Source: Allobosea sp. CS1GBMeth4
GTDB taxonomy: Bacteria; Pseudomonadota; Alphaproteobacteria; Rhizobiales; Beijerinckiaceae
Assembly: GCF_900185715.1 (NCBI RefSeq)
Contig: NZ_FYAS01000002.1
Span: forward strand, 62,001-126,000
Reading direction: 5' to 3'
DNA length: 64,000 nucleotides
The translations under genes and the position numbers were made by a program. Numbering within the stretch: position 1 is the stretch's first letter; the number at the start of each line of letters is the position of its first letter. Shown here piece by piece: positions 49,561-57,555 of the stretch. Under the pieces are notes generated by a model. That model worked only from the letters and a program-made list of their open reading frames with translations, was not told the origin of the DNA and made no database searches.

Positions 49561-51087
49561 ATGACGATGATTTCGCGCCGTGCCCTTCTCGCCGCCGGAA
49601 CCAGCTTTCCCTTGGTTACGGCCTCCGCCTTCGCCCAGACGCCAGCGAGGAAGGTCCTGCGCTTCGGCCTGTCGAGCTTTCCGCCGAGCCTGCAGCCATG
49701 GGTCCATACGGGCACCGCCGCGCTGACCGTGAAGCTGCTGATCTTCCGCGGCCTGACCGGTTTCGACGAAAAGGGCGAGGTCCGGCCCGAGCTCGCGGAA
49801 TCCTGGACGCAGGACGGGCCGACCGGCTGGATCTTCAAGCTGAGGCAGGCGAGCTTCCATAACGGCAAGCCGGTGACGGCCGACGACGTCAAATGGACGC
49901 TGGAGCAGATCGCCGCGCCGAATTCCACCGCCTTCCTCAGGGCCGAGTTCGGCGGCATCGAGACGATCGAGACGCCCGATCCCCGCACCGTCCGTATCGT
50001 CATGAAGCAGCCGACGGTGACGCTGCCGATCTGGCTGGCCAGCCCGCACGCGCCGATCATCGCCAGGGACTCGATCGAGGGGCGCGGCCTCGGCGTCGGC
50101 GCGGGTCCGTTCGTGGTCAAGGACCAGGAGCGCGGCGTGTCGATCGAGGTCGCGGCCTTCGACAAATACTACAAGCCGGGCCTGCCCAGGCTCGCCGGCA
50201 TCAAGCTCACGGCCTATGCTGATGAGAACCTGCGCGTCGCCGCGCTCCAGGCCGGCGATGTCGATCTGATCGAATATGTGCCCTGGCAGCACATGGCGGC
50301 GATCGAGAAGGATCCGCGCCTTCATCTCGCTGCGGCCAACGGCCCCTTCATGGGTCTGAACTTCAACGGCACCAGCGGGCCGTTCAAGGATCCGCGCCTG
50401 CGCCAGGCGGTCGGTTTCGCCATCCGGCGCGAGGATATCGTCCAGGCTGCCTTCTTCGGACGCGGCACGCCGCTCCAGGGCATCCCGATCCCCGACACCA
50501 GCCCTTATCATGATGCCGGGCGGGCGAAATTCTGGAGCTATGATCCCGACAGGGCCAGGAAGCTGATGGCGGAGGCCGGCGTTCCGAAGGGCTTCTCCTG
50601 CACGCTGCTCTCGACGGCGCAATACGGCATGCACAAATCGACGGCCGAGGTGGTGCAGGCCCATCTCGGCGAGATCGGCATCGACGTGAAACTCAACCTG
50701 CCGGACTGGGCCTCGCGCGTCGATCTCGGCGGCAAGGGCCGCTACGAATTCTGCGTCCAGGGCACGACGGCCGACAACAACGATCCGGACGGGCTCGCAC
50801 CGCTGCTCGACGGCGAATTGCCGCCGAACATCTCGCGCAGCTTCGGTCTGCCGACGCCGGAGATCCACGCCCTTTTCGCCAAGGGACGCGCCGAGTTCGA
50901 TCTCGCCAGGCGAAAGGCCATCTATGCCGAGCTCGAGAAGCTCGCGCTGGAGCAGGCGCCCCTCGTCGGTCTCGCCTGGCGCTCCCAGGGTTATGGCATG
51001 GTCAAGGGCGTGACCGGCTTCAAGGCTCTGCCGGGCGGGACGAATTTCTTTTCGGCCTATTCGCTGGAAGAGACCTCGCTGGGCTGA
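49561..51087 (+). CDS. Family-5 binding protein with Tat-like signal
   Basis: A 508-residue DppA-class solute-binding protein. The signal MTMISRRALLAAGTSFPLVTASAFAQ has twin arginines, suggesting Tat export, and ends in an AxA site. The mature part has VRPELAESWTQDGPTGWIFKLRQASFHNGKPV. No permease gene follows, so it probably feeds the dpp-type permeases of the divergent operon as a second receptor, sharing their regulator. Confidence 0.9.
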   Translation: MTMISRRALLAAGTSFPLVTASAFAQTPARKVLRFGLSSFPPSLQPWVHTGTAALTVKLLIFRGLTGFDEKGEVRPELAESWTQDGPTGWIFKLRQASFHNGKPVTADDVKWTLEQIAAPNSTAFLRAEFGGIETIETPDPRTVRIVMKQPTVTLPIWLASPHAPIIARDSIEGRGLGVGAGPFVVKDQERGVSIEVAAFDKYYKPGLPRLAGIKLTAYADENLRVAALQAGDVDLIEYVPWQHMAAIEKDPRLHLAAANGPFMGLNFNGTSGPFKDPRLRQAVGFAIRREDIVQAAFFGRGTPLQGIPIPDTSPYHDAGRAKFWSYDPDRARKLMAEAGVPKGFSCTLLSTAQYGMHKSTAEVVQAHLGEIGIDVKLNLPDWASRVDLGGKGRYEFCVQGTTADNNDPDGLAPLLDGELPPNISRSFGLPTPEIHALFAKGRAEFDLARRKAIYAELEKLALEQAPLVGLAWRSQGYGMVKGVTGFKALPGGTNFFSAYSLEETSLG

Positions 51088-51130
51088 CCTGATCGCTCCG
51101 GCTTGGCTACGTGATGCGGGCGCGAGGCTT

Positions 51131-51265
51131 CCACGTGTGGACGCTCGCCACAAGGGCGAGCATGACGGAGATGTCGCGCGACCCGTCATTCGCCCCGGCT
51201 TCGCCGAGCCACCGTCTCCCGCAAGGGGAGGGCGCGGCTCCTCGCGATGAGGGCTGAAGGGAAGC
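51131..51265. repeat. Composite dispersed repeat
   Basis: Between the convergent binding-protein and FAD oxidoreductase genes lie CCACGTGTGGACGCTCGCCA with CAAGGGCGAGCATGACGG (51131-51167), a near copy of the element at 21875-21908. It is followed by an arm CGTCTCCCGCAAGGGGAGGG (51213-51232) related to the one at 23250-23287. It probably serves as a bidirectional terminator region. Confidence 0.7.
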
Positions 51266-51274
51266 CGGCCGCCC

Positions 51275-52597
51275 TCAGGCGACCCTGGTCGTGCGTTCCA
51301 GCCGGGCGAAGCGCTCGAGCCGGAAAGGCCTGGCGTCGATCAGCGGCGTGGCGCCCCTGACGAGATCGGCGATGAGCCGCCCGGCGCCCGGCCCGATGCC
51401 GAATCCATGGCCGGAGAAGCCGCTGGCGATGAAGAAGCCGGGCAGGCGCGGCACTTCGCCGATCACCGGCACGGCATCGGGCGTCGCATCGATGAAGCCG
51501 CCCCAGGCCTCCACGATCTTCAGGCCCGCGAAAGCCGGAAAGGCCTTGATCAGATTGGCCTGCCCTTCCTTCAGGATCTTGCCTACCGGCGCCGGATCGA
51601 GCACGCGCATGCACTCGAAAGGCGTCACCTCGTCGAGAGCCCAGCGCCGCCGAGTCCGCGCCTCTTCCAGGAAGCGCGCCCCGAGACGCAATCTGAGCTC
51701 ATGCCGCTGCTTCAGCAGCGAAGGCAGGAAATCACCGAACAGGCGGAACGAGTCCGGCACGATCTCGGCGGTGCTCGCGCCGCGATGGGCGATGGTGTAG
51801 CCGCCGTCCTGACGCTTGCGGAAGGCGAAGTCCGAGCCGCCGACGGCATGGGTCGGCGGGCCGTCGAGCGGTTCGGTGCGCAGGACCGAGCCGAGGACCT
51901 TGAGCTGCGGGAAGTCGATGCCGAGATTGCCGAGGAAGAGGCGCGACCAGGCCCCGCCCGCGAGCACGATCTGGGAGCAGGCGATCGGGCCGCGTTCCGT
52001 CACCACGGCGCTGACGCGGCCGGCCGTGGTCTCGATGCCGCGCACGGCGCAGCGCGTCAGCACAGTGCCGCCATGACGGCGCAGCGCGCGCGCCATGGCC
52101 GGCACGGCCTTTTGCGGCTCGGCCCGCGCATCGCTCGGTGTAAACAGCGCCCCGGCAAAGGCGCGCCTGCAGCCGGGCAGGGTGCTCTCGATCTCGCGCG
52201 AGCTCAGCAGCCGGGAGTCGAGCTGGTATTGCCTGGCATGGTCGAGCCAGGCCTCGTGCTCGGCTAGCTTGGCCGGCGTATCCGCCACATAGACGATGCC
52301 GGAGCGGGTGAAGCCGGTGTCGCCGCCGACGAGCCTGTCCATCTCGGTCCAGAGCCGCATGCTTTCGAGACCGAGCGGAATCTCGCCGGGATCGCGTCCC
52401 ATGATCCGGACCCAGCCCCAGTTGCGGCCCGACTGCTCATGGCCGACCTCGCCTTTCTCGCAGACCGTGACCGAGATTCCGTCTCTCGCCAGGAAGAGCG
52501 CGGTCATGATGCCGATGATGCCGCCGCCGATAACGACGACGTCGCTGCTCTTCGGCAGGGTCGCGTCGGCGTCGATCGTCTCGATCGTGATGCCCAT
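51275..52597 (-). CDS. DAO-family FAD oxidoreductase
   Basis: A 440-residue flavoprotein. VVVIGGGIIGIMTALFLARDG is the FAD motif, and SGRNWGWVRIMGRDPGEIPLGLES is a DAO-family segment paralogous to that of the 47691 protein. EAWGGFIDATPDAVPVIGEV and GFSGHGFGIGPGAGRLIADLV complete it. Some relatives oxidise Amadori compounds or opines, which would suit the operon, but no active-site residue proves this. GGGGAG eight bases before the ATG supports the start. It follows the gntR gene on the same strand. Confidence 0.85.
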   Translation of the reverse strand: MGITIETIDADATLPKSSDVVVIGGGIIGIMTALFLARDGISVTVCEKGEVGHEQSGRNWGWVRIMGRDPGEIPLGLESMRLWTEMDRLVGGDTGFTRSGIVYVADTPAKLAEHEAWLDHARQYQLDSRLLSSREIESTLPGCRRAFAGALFTPSDARAEPQKAVPAMARALRRHGGTVLTRCAVRGIETTAGRVSAVVTERGPIACSQIVLAGGAWSRLFLGNLGIDFPQLKVLGSVLRTEPLDGPPTHAVGGSDFAFRKRQDGGYTIAHRGASTAEIVPDSFRLFGDFLPSLLKQRHELRLRLGARFLEEARTRRRWALDEVTPFECMRVLDPAPVGKILKEGQANLIKAFPAFAGLKIVEAWGGFIDATPDAVPVIGEVPRLPGFFIASGFSGHGFGIGPGAGRLIADLVRGATPLIDARPFRLERFARLERTTRVA

Positions 52598-52667
52598 CAC
52601 ATGTGCTCCCCGGCCGGAGACGAAAGCCCGGCCCCAGGCCGGGAGCGAAAGGCAGGCAGCGGCATGA

Positions 52668-53414
52668 TCAGTCCTGTGGGGCCGGCGTGGAGTTGCGAAA
52701 GACGACGTGGTGGGGGTGGTTGACCGATTTCATGTATTCGATCGGCGTGCCGTCGCCGTCGCGCGCCACCAGCCTCAAGACCAGAGTGGGCGAACCGGGC
52801 TGGAGCAGAAGCAAGCGGGCCTCCAGCTCCGTCGCGATACCGACGCCGATCTCGCGGTCGCGCGCGCTGGCCTCGACGCCATAGCGGACCTTCAGCAGTT
52901 CGTAGAGCGACTGCCCGCCGACGAGGTCTTCCGCCACGAGGCCGGTGAAGCGCGCCGCCGGCAGGTAGCTGGTCTCGATGCAGAACGGTTCGTCATTCAC
53001 CGTGCGCAGCCGGCGGAACATGATCAGGTCGGAGCCGGCTGCGATGTCGAGCCGACGTGCGATGCTCTCGGTCGCCTTCTCCTCGCCGAAATGCAGCAGC
53101 TTGTTGCCGGGCTCGCCGCCGGCATTGCGGATGAGGCGGGTGATGCCGAGGGTCGAGTGCACCTCGATCGGGCGCGTCACCTGGACCAGCGGGACGCGGG
53201 TGCCGCTGGTGCCGTTGCGCTCCAGCACCTTGCGGTCGACGAGCTTGTCGATCGCCTTGCGCACGGTCATGCGGTTGATGCCGAGCGTATCGGCGAGCGC
53301 CCGTTCGGACGGGACGCGGTCGCCCGGGCCATAGTCCGGTCCGCTGATGAGATCGAGCAGATAATCCTGCACCTCGACGTAGATCGGCTTGGCCCGCTTC
53401 ACGGGTTCGCGCAT
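52668..53414 (-). CDS. GntR/HutC-family regulator with UTRA domain
   Basis: A 248-residue regulator. The GntR winged helix (about 15-75) shows YGPGDRVPSERALADTLGINRMTVRKAIDKLVDRKVLER. The rest is a UTRA ligand domain (ITRLIRNAGGEPGNKLLHF, then TSYLPAARFTGLVAEDL). E. coli FrlR and other sugar-amine regulators belong to this class. I chose MREPVKRAKP as the start. It is divergent from the deglycase operon, whose promoter carries operator 3, and is the likely regulator of all three ATTGGTGTATACCA sites. Confidence 0.9.
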   Translation of the reverse strand: MREPVKRAKPIYVEVQDYLLDLISGPDYGPGDRVPSERALADTLGINRMTVRKAIDKLVDRKVLERNGTSGTRVPLVQVTRPIEVHSTLGITRLIRNAGGEPGNKLLHFGEEKATESIARRLDIAAGSDLIMFRRLRTVNDEPFCIETSYLPAARFTGLVAEDLVGGQSLYELLKVRYGVEASARDREIGVGIATELEARLLLLQPGSPTLVLRLVARDGDGTPIEYMKSVNHPHHVVFRNSTPAPQD

Positions 53415-53540
53415 GGCTGGCGTCTCTCGGATGCTTCCCGCTTCCGCATATAGCGGAGATCGTGTCGGCTCCACCTGTCGGACGCATAAACCCGCAGATC
53501 CGTCGCGATCGCGCTGATCCACGGACCGGTTGGACTATGG

Positions 53541-53579
53541 TTGACAGGCATTGGTATAGGTGATTGGTGTATACCAATT
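53541..53579 (+). promoter_or_regulatory. Promoter and GntR operator 3 (deglycase operon)
   Basis: A perfect TTGACA (53541-53546) precedes, after 17-18 bases, the palindrome ATTGGTGTATACCAAT (53563-53578), which would cover the -10. A partial copy, TTGGTATAGGTG, lies directly upstream (53551-53562), so two dimers may bind. It drives the deglycase gene at 53607 and may also repress the divergent gntR gene. Confidence 0.75.
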
Positions 53580-53606
53580 CCTCGCCGCCTGGAAGTGACG
53601 TTCTCC

Positions 53607-54620
53607 ATGTCCATCGCCTACGATCGTGCCCGCGTGCAGGAGGGGCTCGCGCAGACCCGCGCCGCCGTGCCACGGGCCTTCGCGCTCGGCCGCCGCCTCG
53701 CTCCGGAGATCGACCGGATCTATCTCGTCGCCTGCGGCTCGGCGAACCGCGCCATGCTCGGCATCGCATACTGGCTCGAGCATTTTTCCCCGGGCATCGA
53801 GGTGCGCCGCTATTTCCCGGCGGAGTTCATGGCGATCGATCCGCCGCGCCTCGACGGCCGCACGCTGGTCCTGCTCGCTTCCAAATCCGGCACCACGCCG
53901 GAGACGGTCGCCGCCGCGGCGTTCCTGAAGGACAGGCCCTGCAAGGTCGTGGCGTTCAGCCAGCACGCCGACAAGCCGCTGGGCCAATCCGTTCCCGAAC
54001 GCTTCATCGTCGGCGAGACCAGCGAATCCTTCGTGGCGATGTTCATGCTGATGCAGGCGCTGGTCGGCGGGGTCATGGCGGAAAAGGAAGGCTGGCCGCT
54101 CGGCGACAAGCTCGTCTCCTCGCTCGACGCGCTGCCCGGCGCGATCTGCGATGCCGCGGAGCAGAACGAGGAGCGCGCCGCCGCCGATGCGCGCCTCTAT
54201 GCGCAGGACCGCAATTTCTATCACGTCGCCTCGGGGCCGGGCTTCACCACGGCCTATGTCTTCGGGGTCTGCATCCTGATGGAGATGCTCTGGCTGCACA
54301 GCTACCCGATCGAGGCGGCGGAGTTCTTCCACGGCCCGTTCGAGATCATCGACCGCAGCACGCCGCTCATCCTGATCAGCGGGGAAGATCCGAGCCGCCC
54401 GCTGATGGAGCGCGTCTCGGCGTTCTGCGACACCCATGCCGGGCGCGTGATGAAATACGATTCGCGCGATTTCGCGATGAAGGGCATCGCGCCGGAGATC
54501 CGCCCGATCGTCGCGCCCTACATTCTCCAATCGGCGCTGAAGCGCATGGCGGCGCATTTGTCGGTGCTCCACGATCAGCCGCTCTCGACCCGCCGCTACA
54601 TGTGGAAGGTCGCGTACTGA
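53607..54620 (+). CDS. FrlB/FraB-like SIS-domain deglycase
   Basis: A 337-residue double-SIS protein of the FrlB/FraB type, which cleaves phosphorylated Amadori compounds to glucose 6-phosphate and a free amino acid. The sugar-phosphate loop is SKSGTTPET (92-100). AAEFFHGPFEI (237-247) is the family active-site segment. Glu226 and His242 are 16 residues apart, the same spacing as the catalytic Glu214/His230 pair I recall for Salmonella FraB. It lies first in an operon with an FrlD-like kinase, which makes the substrate type convincing. Confidence 0.82.
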   Translation: MSIAYDRARVQEGLAQTRAAVPRAFALGRRLAPEIDRIYLVACGSANRAMLGIAYWLEHFSPGIEVRRYFPAEFMAIDPPRLDGRTLVLLASKSGTTPETVAAAAFLKDRPCKVVAFSQHADKPLGQSVPERFIVGETSESFVAMFMLMQALVGGVMAEKEGWPLGDKLVSSLDALPGAICDAAEQNEERAAADARLYAQDRNFYHVASGPGFTTAYVFGVCILMEMLWLHSYPIEAAEFFHGPFEIIDRSTPLILISGEDPSRPLMERVSAFCDTHAGRVMKYDSRDFAMKGIAPEIRPIVAPYILQSALKRMAAHLSVLHDQPLSTRRYMWKVAY

Positions 54621-54645
54621 ATCTCGGTATGGAGCGGAGGCGCTC

Positions 54646-55485
54646 ATGACCCGCAGGCTGCTCGGGCTCGGCGACAACACGGTCGACACCTATGTCGATC
54701 GCGGCCTGCAATTCCCCGGCGGCAATGCGGTCAATGTCGCGGTCCTGGCCCGCAGGCTCGGCGCCGAGACGGGTTATCTCGGCTGTCTCGGCTCCGACGA
54801 GGGCGGGATGCTGATCGTCGACGCCCTGCGCCGGGAGGGCGTGGATACCAGCCGCTGCCGCATCCTCGCCGGCGACAATGCCCGCGCCTTCATCGGTCAT
54901 GACGGCAATGACCGCCGCTTCCTGCGCTCGCAGCACGGGGTGCGTGGGCAATGGGGCCGGTTCTCGCCCGAGGATCTTGCCTATGTCGCGGCCTTCGATC
55001 TGGTGCATTCGAGCGTCTACAGCGAACTCGACGGCGAGCTTGCGACGCTCCGTCGTGCCGTGCGCCGTTTCTCCTATGACTTCTCCGAGCGTTGGACGGA
55101 GGCCAATCTGGCGGCGACGCTGCCCTCGCTCGACATCGCCTTCCTGTCCTTCCCCTCCGGTTCCGACGCCGAATGCCGCGATCTGGCTCGCTGCTGTGCC
55201 GATGCCGGGCCCGGCCTCGTGGTGGTGACGCGCGGCGCGCGCGGCGCATTGGCGATGGCGGGTGGGGTATTCCACCAGAGCGGGATCACCGAGGCCGACA
55301 TCGTCGATACGCTGGGCGCCGGCGACGGCTTCATCGCCGCGTTTCTTCTGGCCGTGCTGGAGGAGAAAAGCATTCCGGAGGCGCTGGCCGCGGGCGCGGC
55401 GAATGCCGCGACGGTCTGCGCCTATCAGGGCGGCTTCGGCCATGGCGTGCCGTGGTCGGCCGCCGCAGAGACGGCGTTCGGTTGA
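54646..55485 (+). CDS. FrlD-like PfkB-family sugar-amine kinase
   Basis: A 279-residue PfkB kinase of short length. GDNTVDTYVDRG and FPGGNAVNVAVLARRLGAETGYLGCLG at the N-terminus, FSYDFSERW (142-150), and DTLGAGDGF with catalytic Asp227 closely match fructoselysine-6-kinase FrlD. It should phosphorylate C6 of the sugar of an Amadori compound to make the substrate of the deglycase encoded 26 bases upstream. Sugar identity and amine are not shown. Confidence 0.82.
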   Translation: MTRRLLGLGDNTVDTYVDRGLQFPGGNAVNVAVLARRLGAETGYLGCLGSDEGGMLIVDALRREGVDTSRCRILAGDNARAFIGHDGNDRRFLRSQHGVRGQWGRFSPEDLAYVAAFDLVHSSVYSELDGELATLRRAVRRFSYDFSERWTEANLAATLPSLDIAFLSFPSGSDAECRDLARCCADAGPGLVVVTRGARGALAMAGGVFHQSGITEADIVDTLGAGDGFIAAFLLAVLEEKSIPEALAAGAANAATVCAYQGGFGHGVPWSAAAETAFG

Positions 55486-55503
55486 ACGGGAGGATTGGGG
55501 ATC

Positions 55504-57555
55504 ATGGCCTGGCGTATCGGGATCGATTCCGGGGGGACCTTCACCGATGTCTGCCTCTTCGACGATGCCAGCGGCCAGGTCGCGGTCTGGAAGGTGCCCT
55601 CGACGCCGGACGATCCGTCCCGCGCCATCGCGCTCGGCACGCAGGAGGGCTGCGAACGCGTCGGCGCCAGGCCGAGCGAGGTCGTCTATTTCGGCCATGG
55701 CACGACGGTCGGCACCAACGCCCTGATCCAGCATCGCGGCGTCAGGACGGGTCTCATCACGACCGACGGCTTCCGCGACCTGATCGAGATCGGCCGCCAG
55801 AAGCGCCCGGATCTCTACGACCTCCAGGCCGACAAGCCCGCGCCGCTCGTCACCCGCGACCTGCGCTTCGGCGTCGCCGAGCGCGTCCGCCATGACGGCT
55901 CGGTCGAAACCCCGCTCGACGAAGACGGCGTGCGCCAGGCGGCGCGCGCCCTCAAGGCGGCCGGCGTCAAGGCGGTCGCGATCGGTTTTCTCTACGGCTT
56001 CGTCCGCCCCGAGCATGAGGATATCGCGCGGCGCATCGTGGCCGAGGAATTCCCCGAGGCCTTCATCTGCACCTCGCATGAGGTCGCGCCGGAATTCCGC
56101 GAATATGAACGCATCTCGACGGCGGTGGTGAACGCCTATCTCGGCCCGGTCATGCAAGGCTACATCCAGCGCCTCGCCGGGCGGCTGGAGGACCTCGGCG
56201 TCACCGCGACGCCGCATCTGACGCAATCCAATGGCGGTGTCATCGGTTTCGACATGGCTGCGCGCCTGCCGGTGCGGACCGTGCTGTCGGGGCCTTCGAC
56301 CGGCGTCGTTGCGGCGCAGGCGATCGGCGCGATGACCGGGATCGCGAACCTGATCACCTTCGACATGGGCGGCACCTCGTCCGACGTCGCGCTGCTGCGC
56401 AAGGGCGAGGCCAAGCTCGCCAGCGACGCGATCGTCCACGGCTATCCGATCAAGGCGCCGATGCTCGACATCCACACGGTCGGCGCCGGCGGTGGCTCGA
56501 TCGCGGCGATCGATTCGGGCGGCCTGCTCAAGGTCGGGCCGCGCAGCGCCGGCGCCGACCCAGGCCCGGTCTGCTACGGCCGCGGCAGCACTGAACCGGC
56601 CGTCACCGACGCCAATGTCGTGCTTCAGACGCTGAACCCGACGCATCTGCTCGGCGGGCGCATGCCGATCGACCAGTCGCTCTCGCGGCAGGCGATCGGC
56701 CGCATCGCCGACAAGCTCGGCCTCGACCTGATGGCGACGGCGCAGGGCATCATCTCGGTCGTCACCGCCAACATGGCCAAGGCCATTCGCGTCATCAGCG
56801 TCCAGCGCGGCCATGATCCGCGGGATTACGCGCTGGTCGCCTTCGGCGGGGCGGGGCCGCTTCACGCCGCCCGTCTCGCGCGCGAGCTGGAGATGAAGCG
56901 CATCATCGTGCCGCGCAATCCCGGGATCGGCTGCGCGCTCGGCCTGCTGCTCACCGATCTGCGCGCCAATTTCGCGACGACGCGCCTGGCGACGCTCGGT
57001 GACGGGCTCGTCGGCGACATGGCCGAGGTCTTCGCCGGTCTCGAAGCCCAGGCCGAGCACTGGTTCGCCGAGGAGAAGGTTGCCCCCGCCGATCGCAGGG
57101 TCAGGCGCACCGCCGATCTGCGCTATCATGGTCAGAACTACGAACTCGCCATCGACCTGCCGGAAGGGGCGATCACGGCCGGGACGATCGCTGCTCTCGC
57201 TGAGGGCTTCGCCGAGGCGCACAGGCGGCTCTACGGCTTCATTGCCGAGGGCGAGGCGGTGCAACTCGTCACCTACCGCGTCGAGGCGATCGGCTTCGTG
57301 CCGAAGGCCGAGTTCCGGCCGCAGCCCGATGCCGGGCCGGATGCCTCCGCCGCCCTCGTCGGCCGGCGCGAGGTCTGGTTCCCGGAGGCGGGGGGCTTCG
57401 TCGATTGCCCGATCTATGACCGCGACGCGCTGAAATCGGGCAACCTGATCGAAGGGCCGGCGATCATCGAGCAGATGGACGCGACCACGGTGCTGCTGCC
57501 CGGCATGACCGCCCGTGTCGAGCCCTATCTCAACCTGATCCTGGAGACGCCGTGA
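55504..57555 (+). CDS. Hydantoinase/oxoprolinase A subunit
   Basis: A 683-residue HyuA-type protein, ATP-dependent. IGIDSGGTFTDVCLFD is the actin-like phosphate loop; HGTTVGTNALIQHRG and FDMGGTSSDVALLRKGE are typical. With HyuB it forms ATP-dependent hydantoinase, 5-oxoprolinase or related carboxylase complexes. Its stop overlaps the hyuB start by one base. It follows the kinase gene by 18 bases. In this operon it may open a lactam such as pyroglutamate formed from glutamine conjugates. Confidence 0.9.
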   Translation: MAWRIGIDSGGTFTDVCLFDDASGQVAVWKVPSTPDDPSRAIALGTQEGCERVGARPSEVVYFGHGTTVGTNALIQHRGVRTGLITTDGFRDLIEIGRQKRPDLYDLQADKPAPLVTRDLRFGVAERVRHDGSVETPLDEDGVRQAARALKAAGVKAVAIGFLYGFVRPEHEDIARRIVAEEFPEAFICTSHEVAPEFREYERISTAVVNAYLGPVMQGYIQRLAGRLEDLGVTATPHLTQSNGGVIGFDMAARLPVRTVLSGPSTGVVAAQAIGAMTGIANLITFDMGGTSSDVALLRKGEAKLASDAIVHGYPIKAPMLDIHTVGAGGGSIAAIDSGGLLKVGPRSAGADPGPVCYGRGSTEPAVTDANVVLQTLNPTHLLGGRMPIDQSLSRQAIGRIADKLGLDLMATAQGIISVVTANMAKAIRVISVQRGHDPRDYALVAFGGAGPLHAARLARELEMKRIIVPRNPGIGCALGLLLTDLRANFATTRLATLGDGLVGDMAEVFAGLEAQAEHWFAEEKVAPADRRVRRTADLRYHGQNYELAIDLPEGAITAGTIAALAEGFAEAHRRLYGFIAEGEAVQLVTYRVEAIGFVPKAEFRPQPDAGPDASAALVGRREVWFPEAGGFVDCPIYDRDALKSGNLIEGPAIIEQMDATTVLLPGMTARVEPYLNLILETP

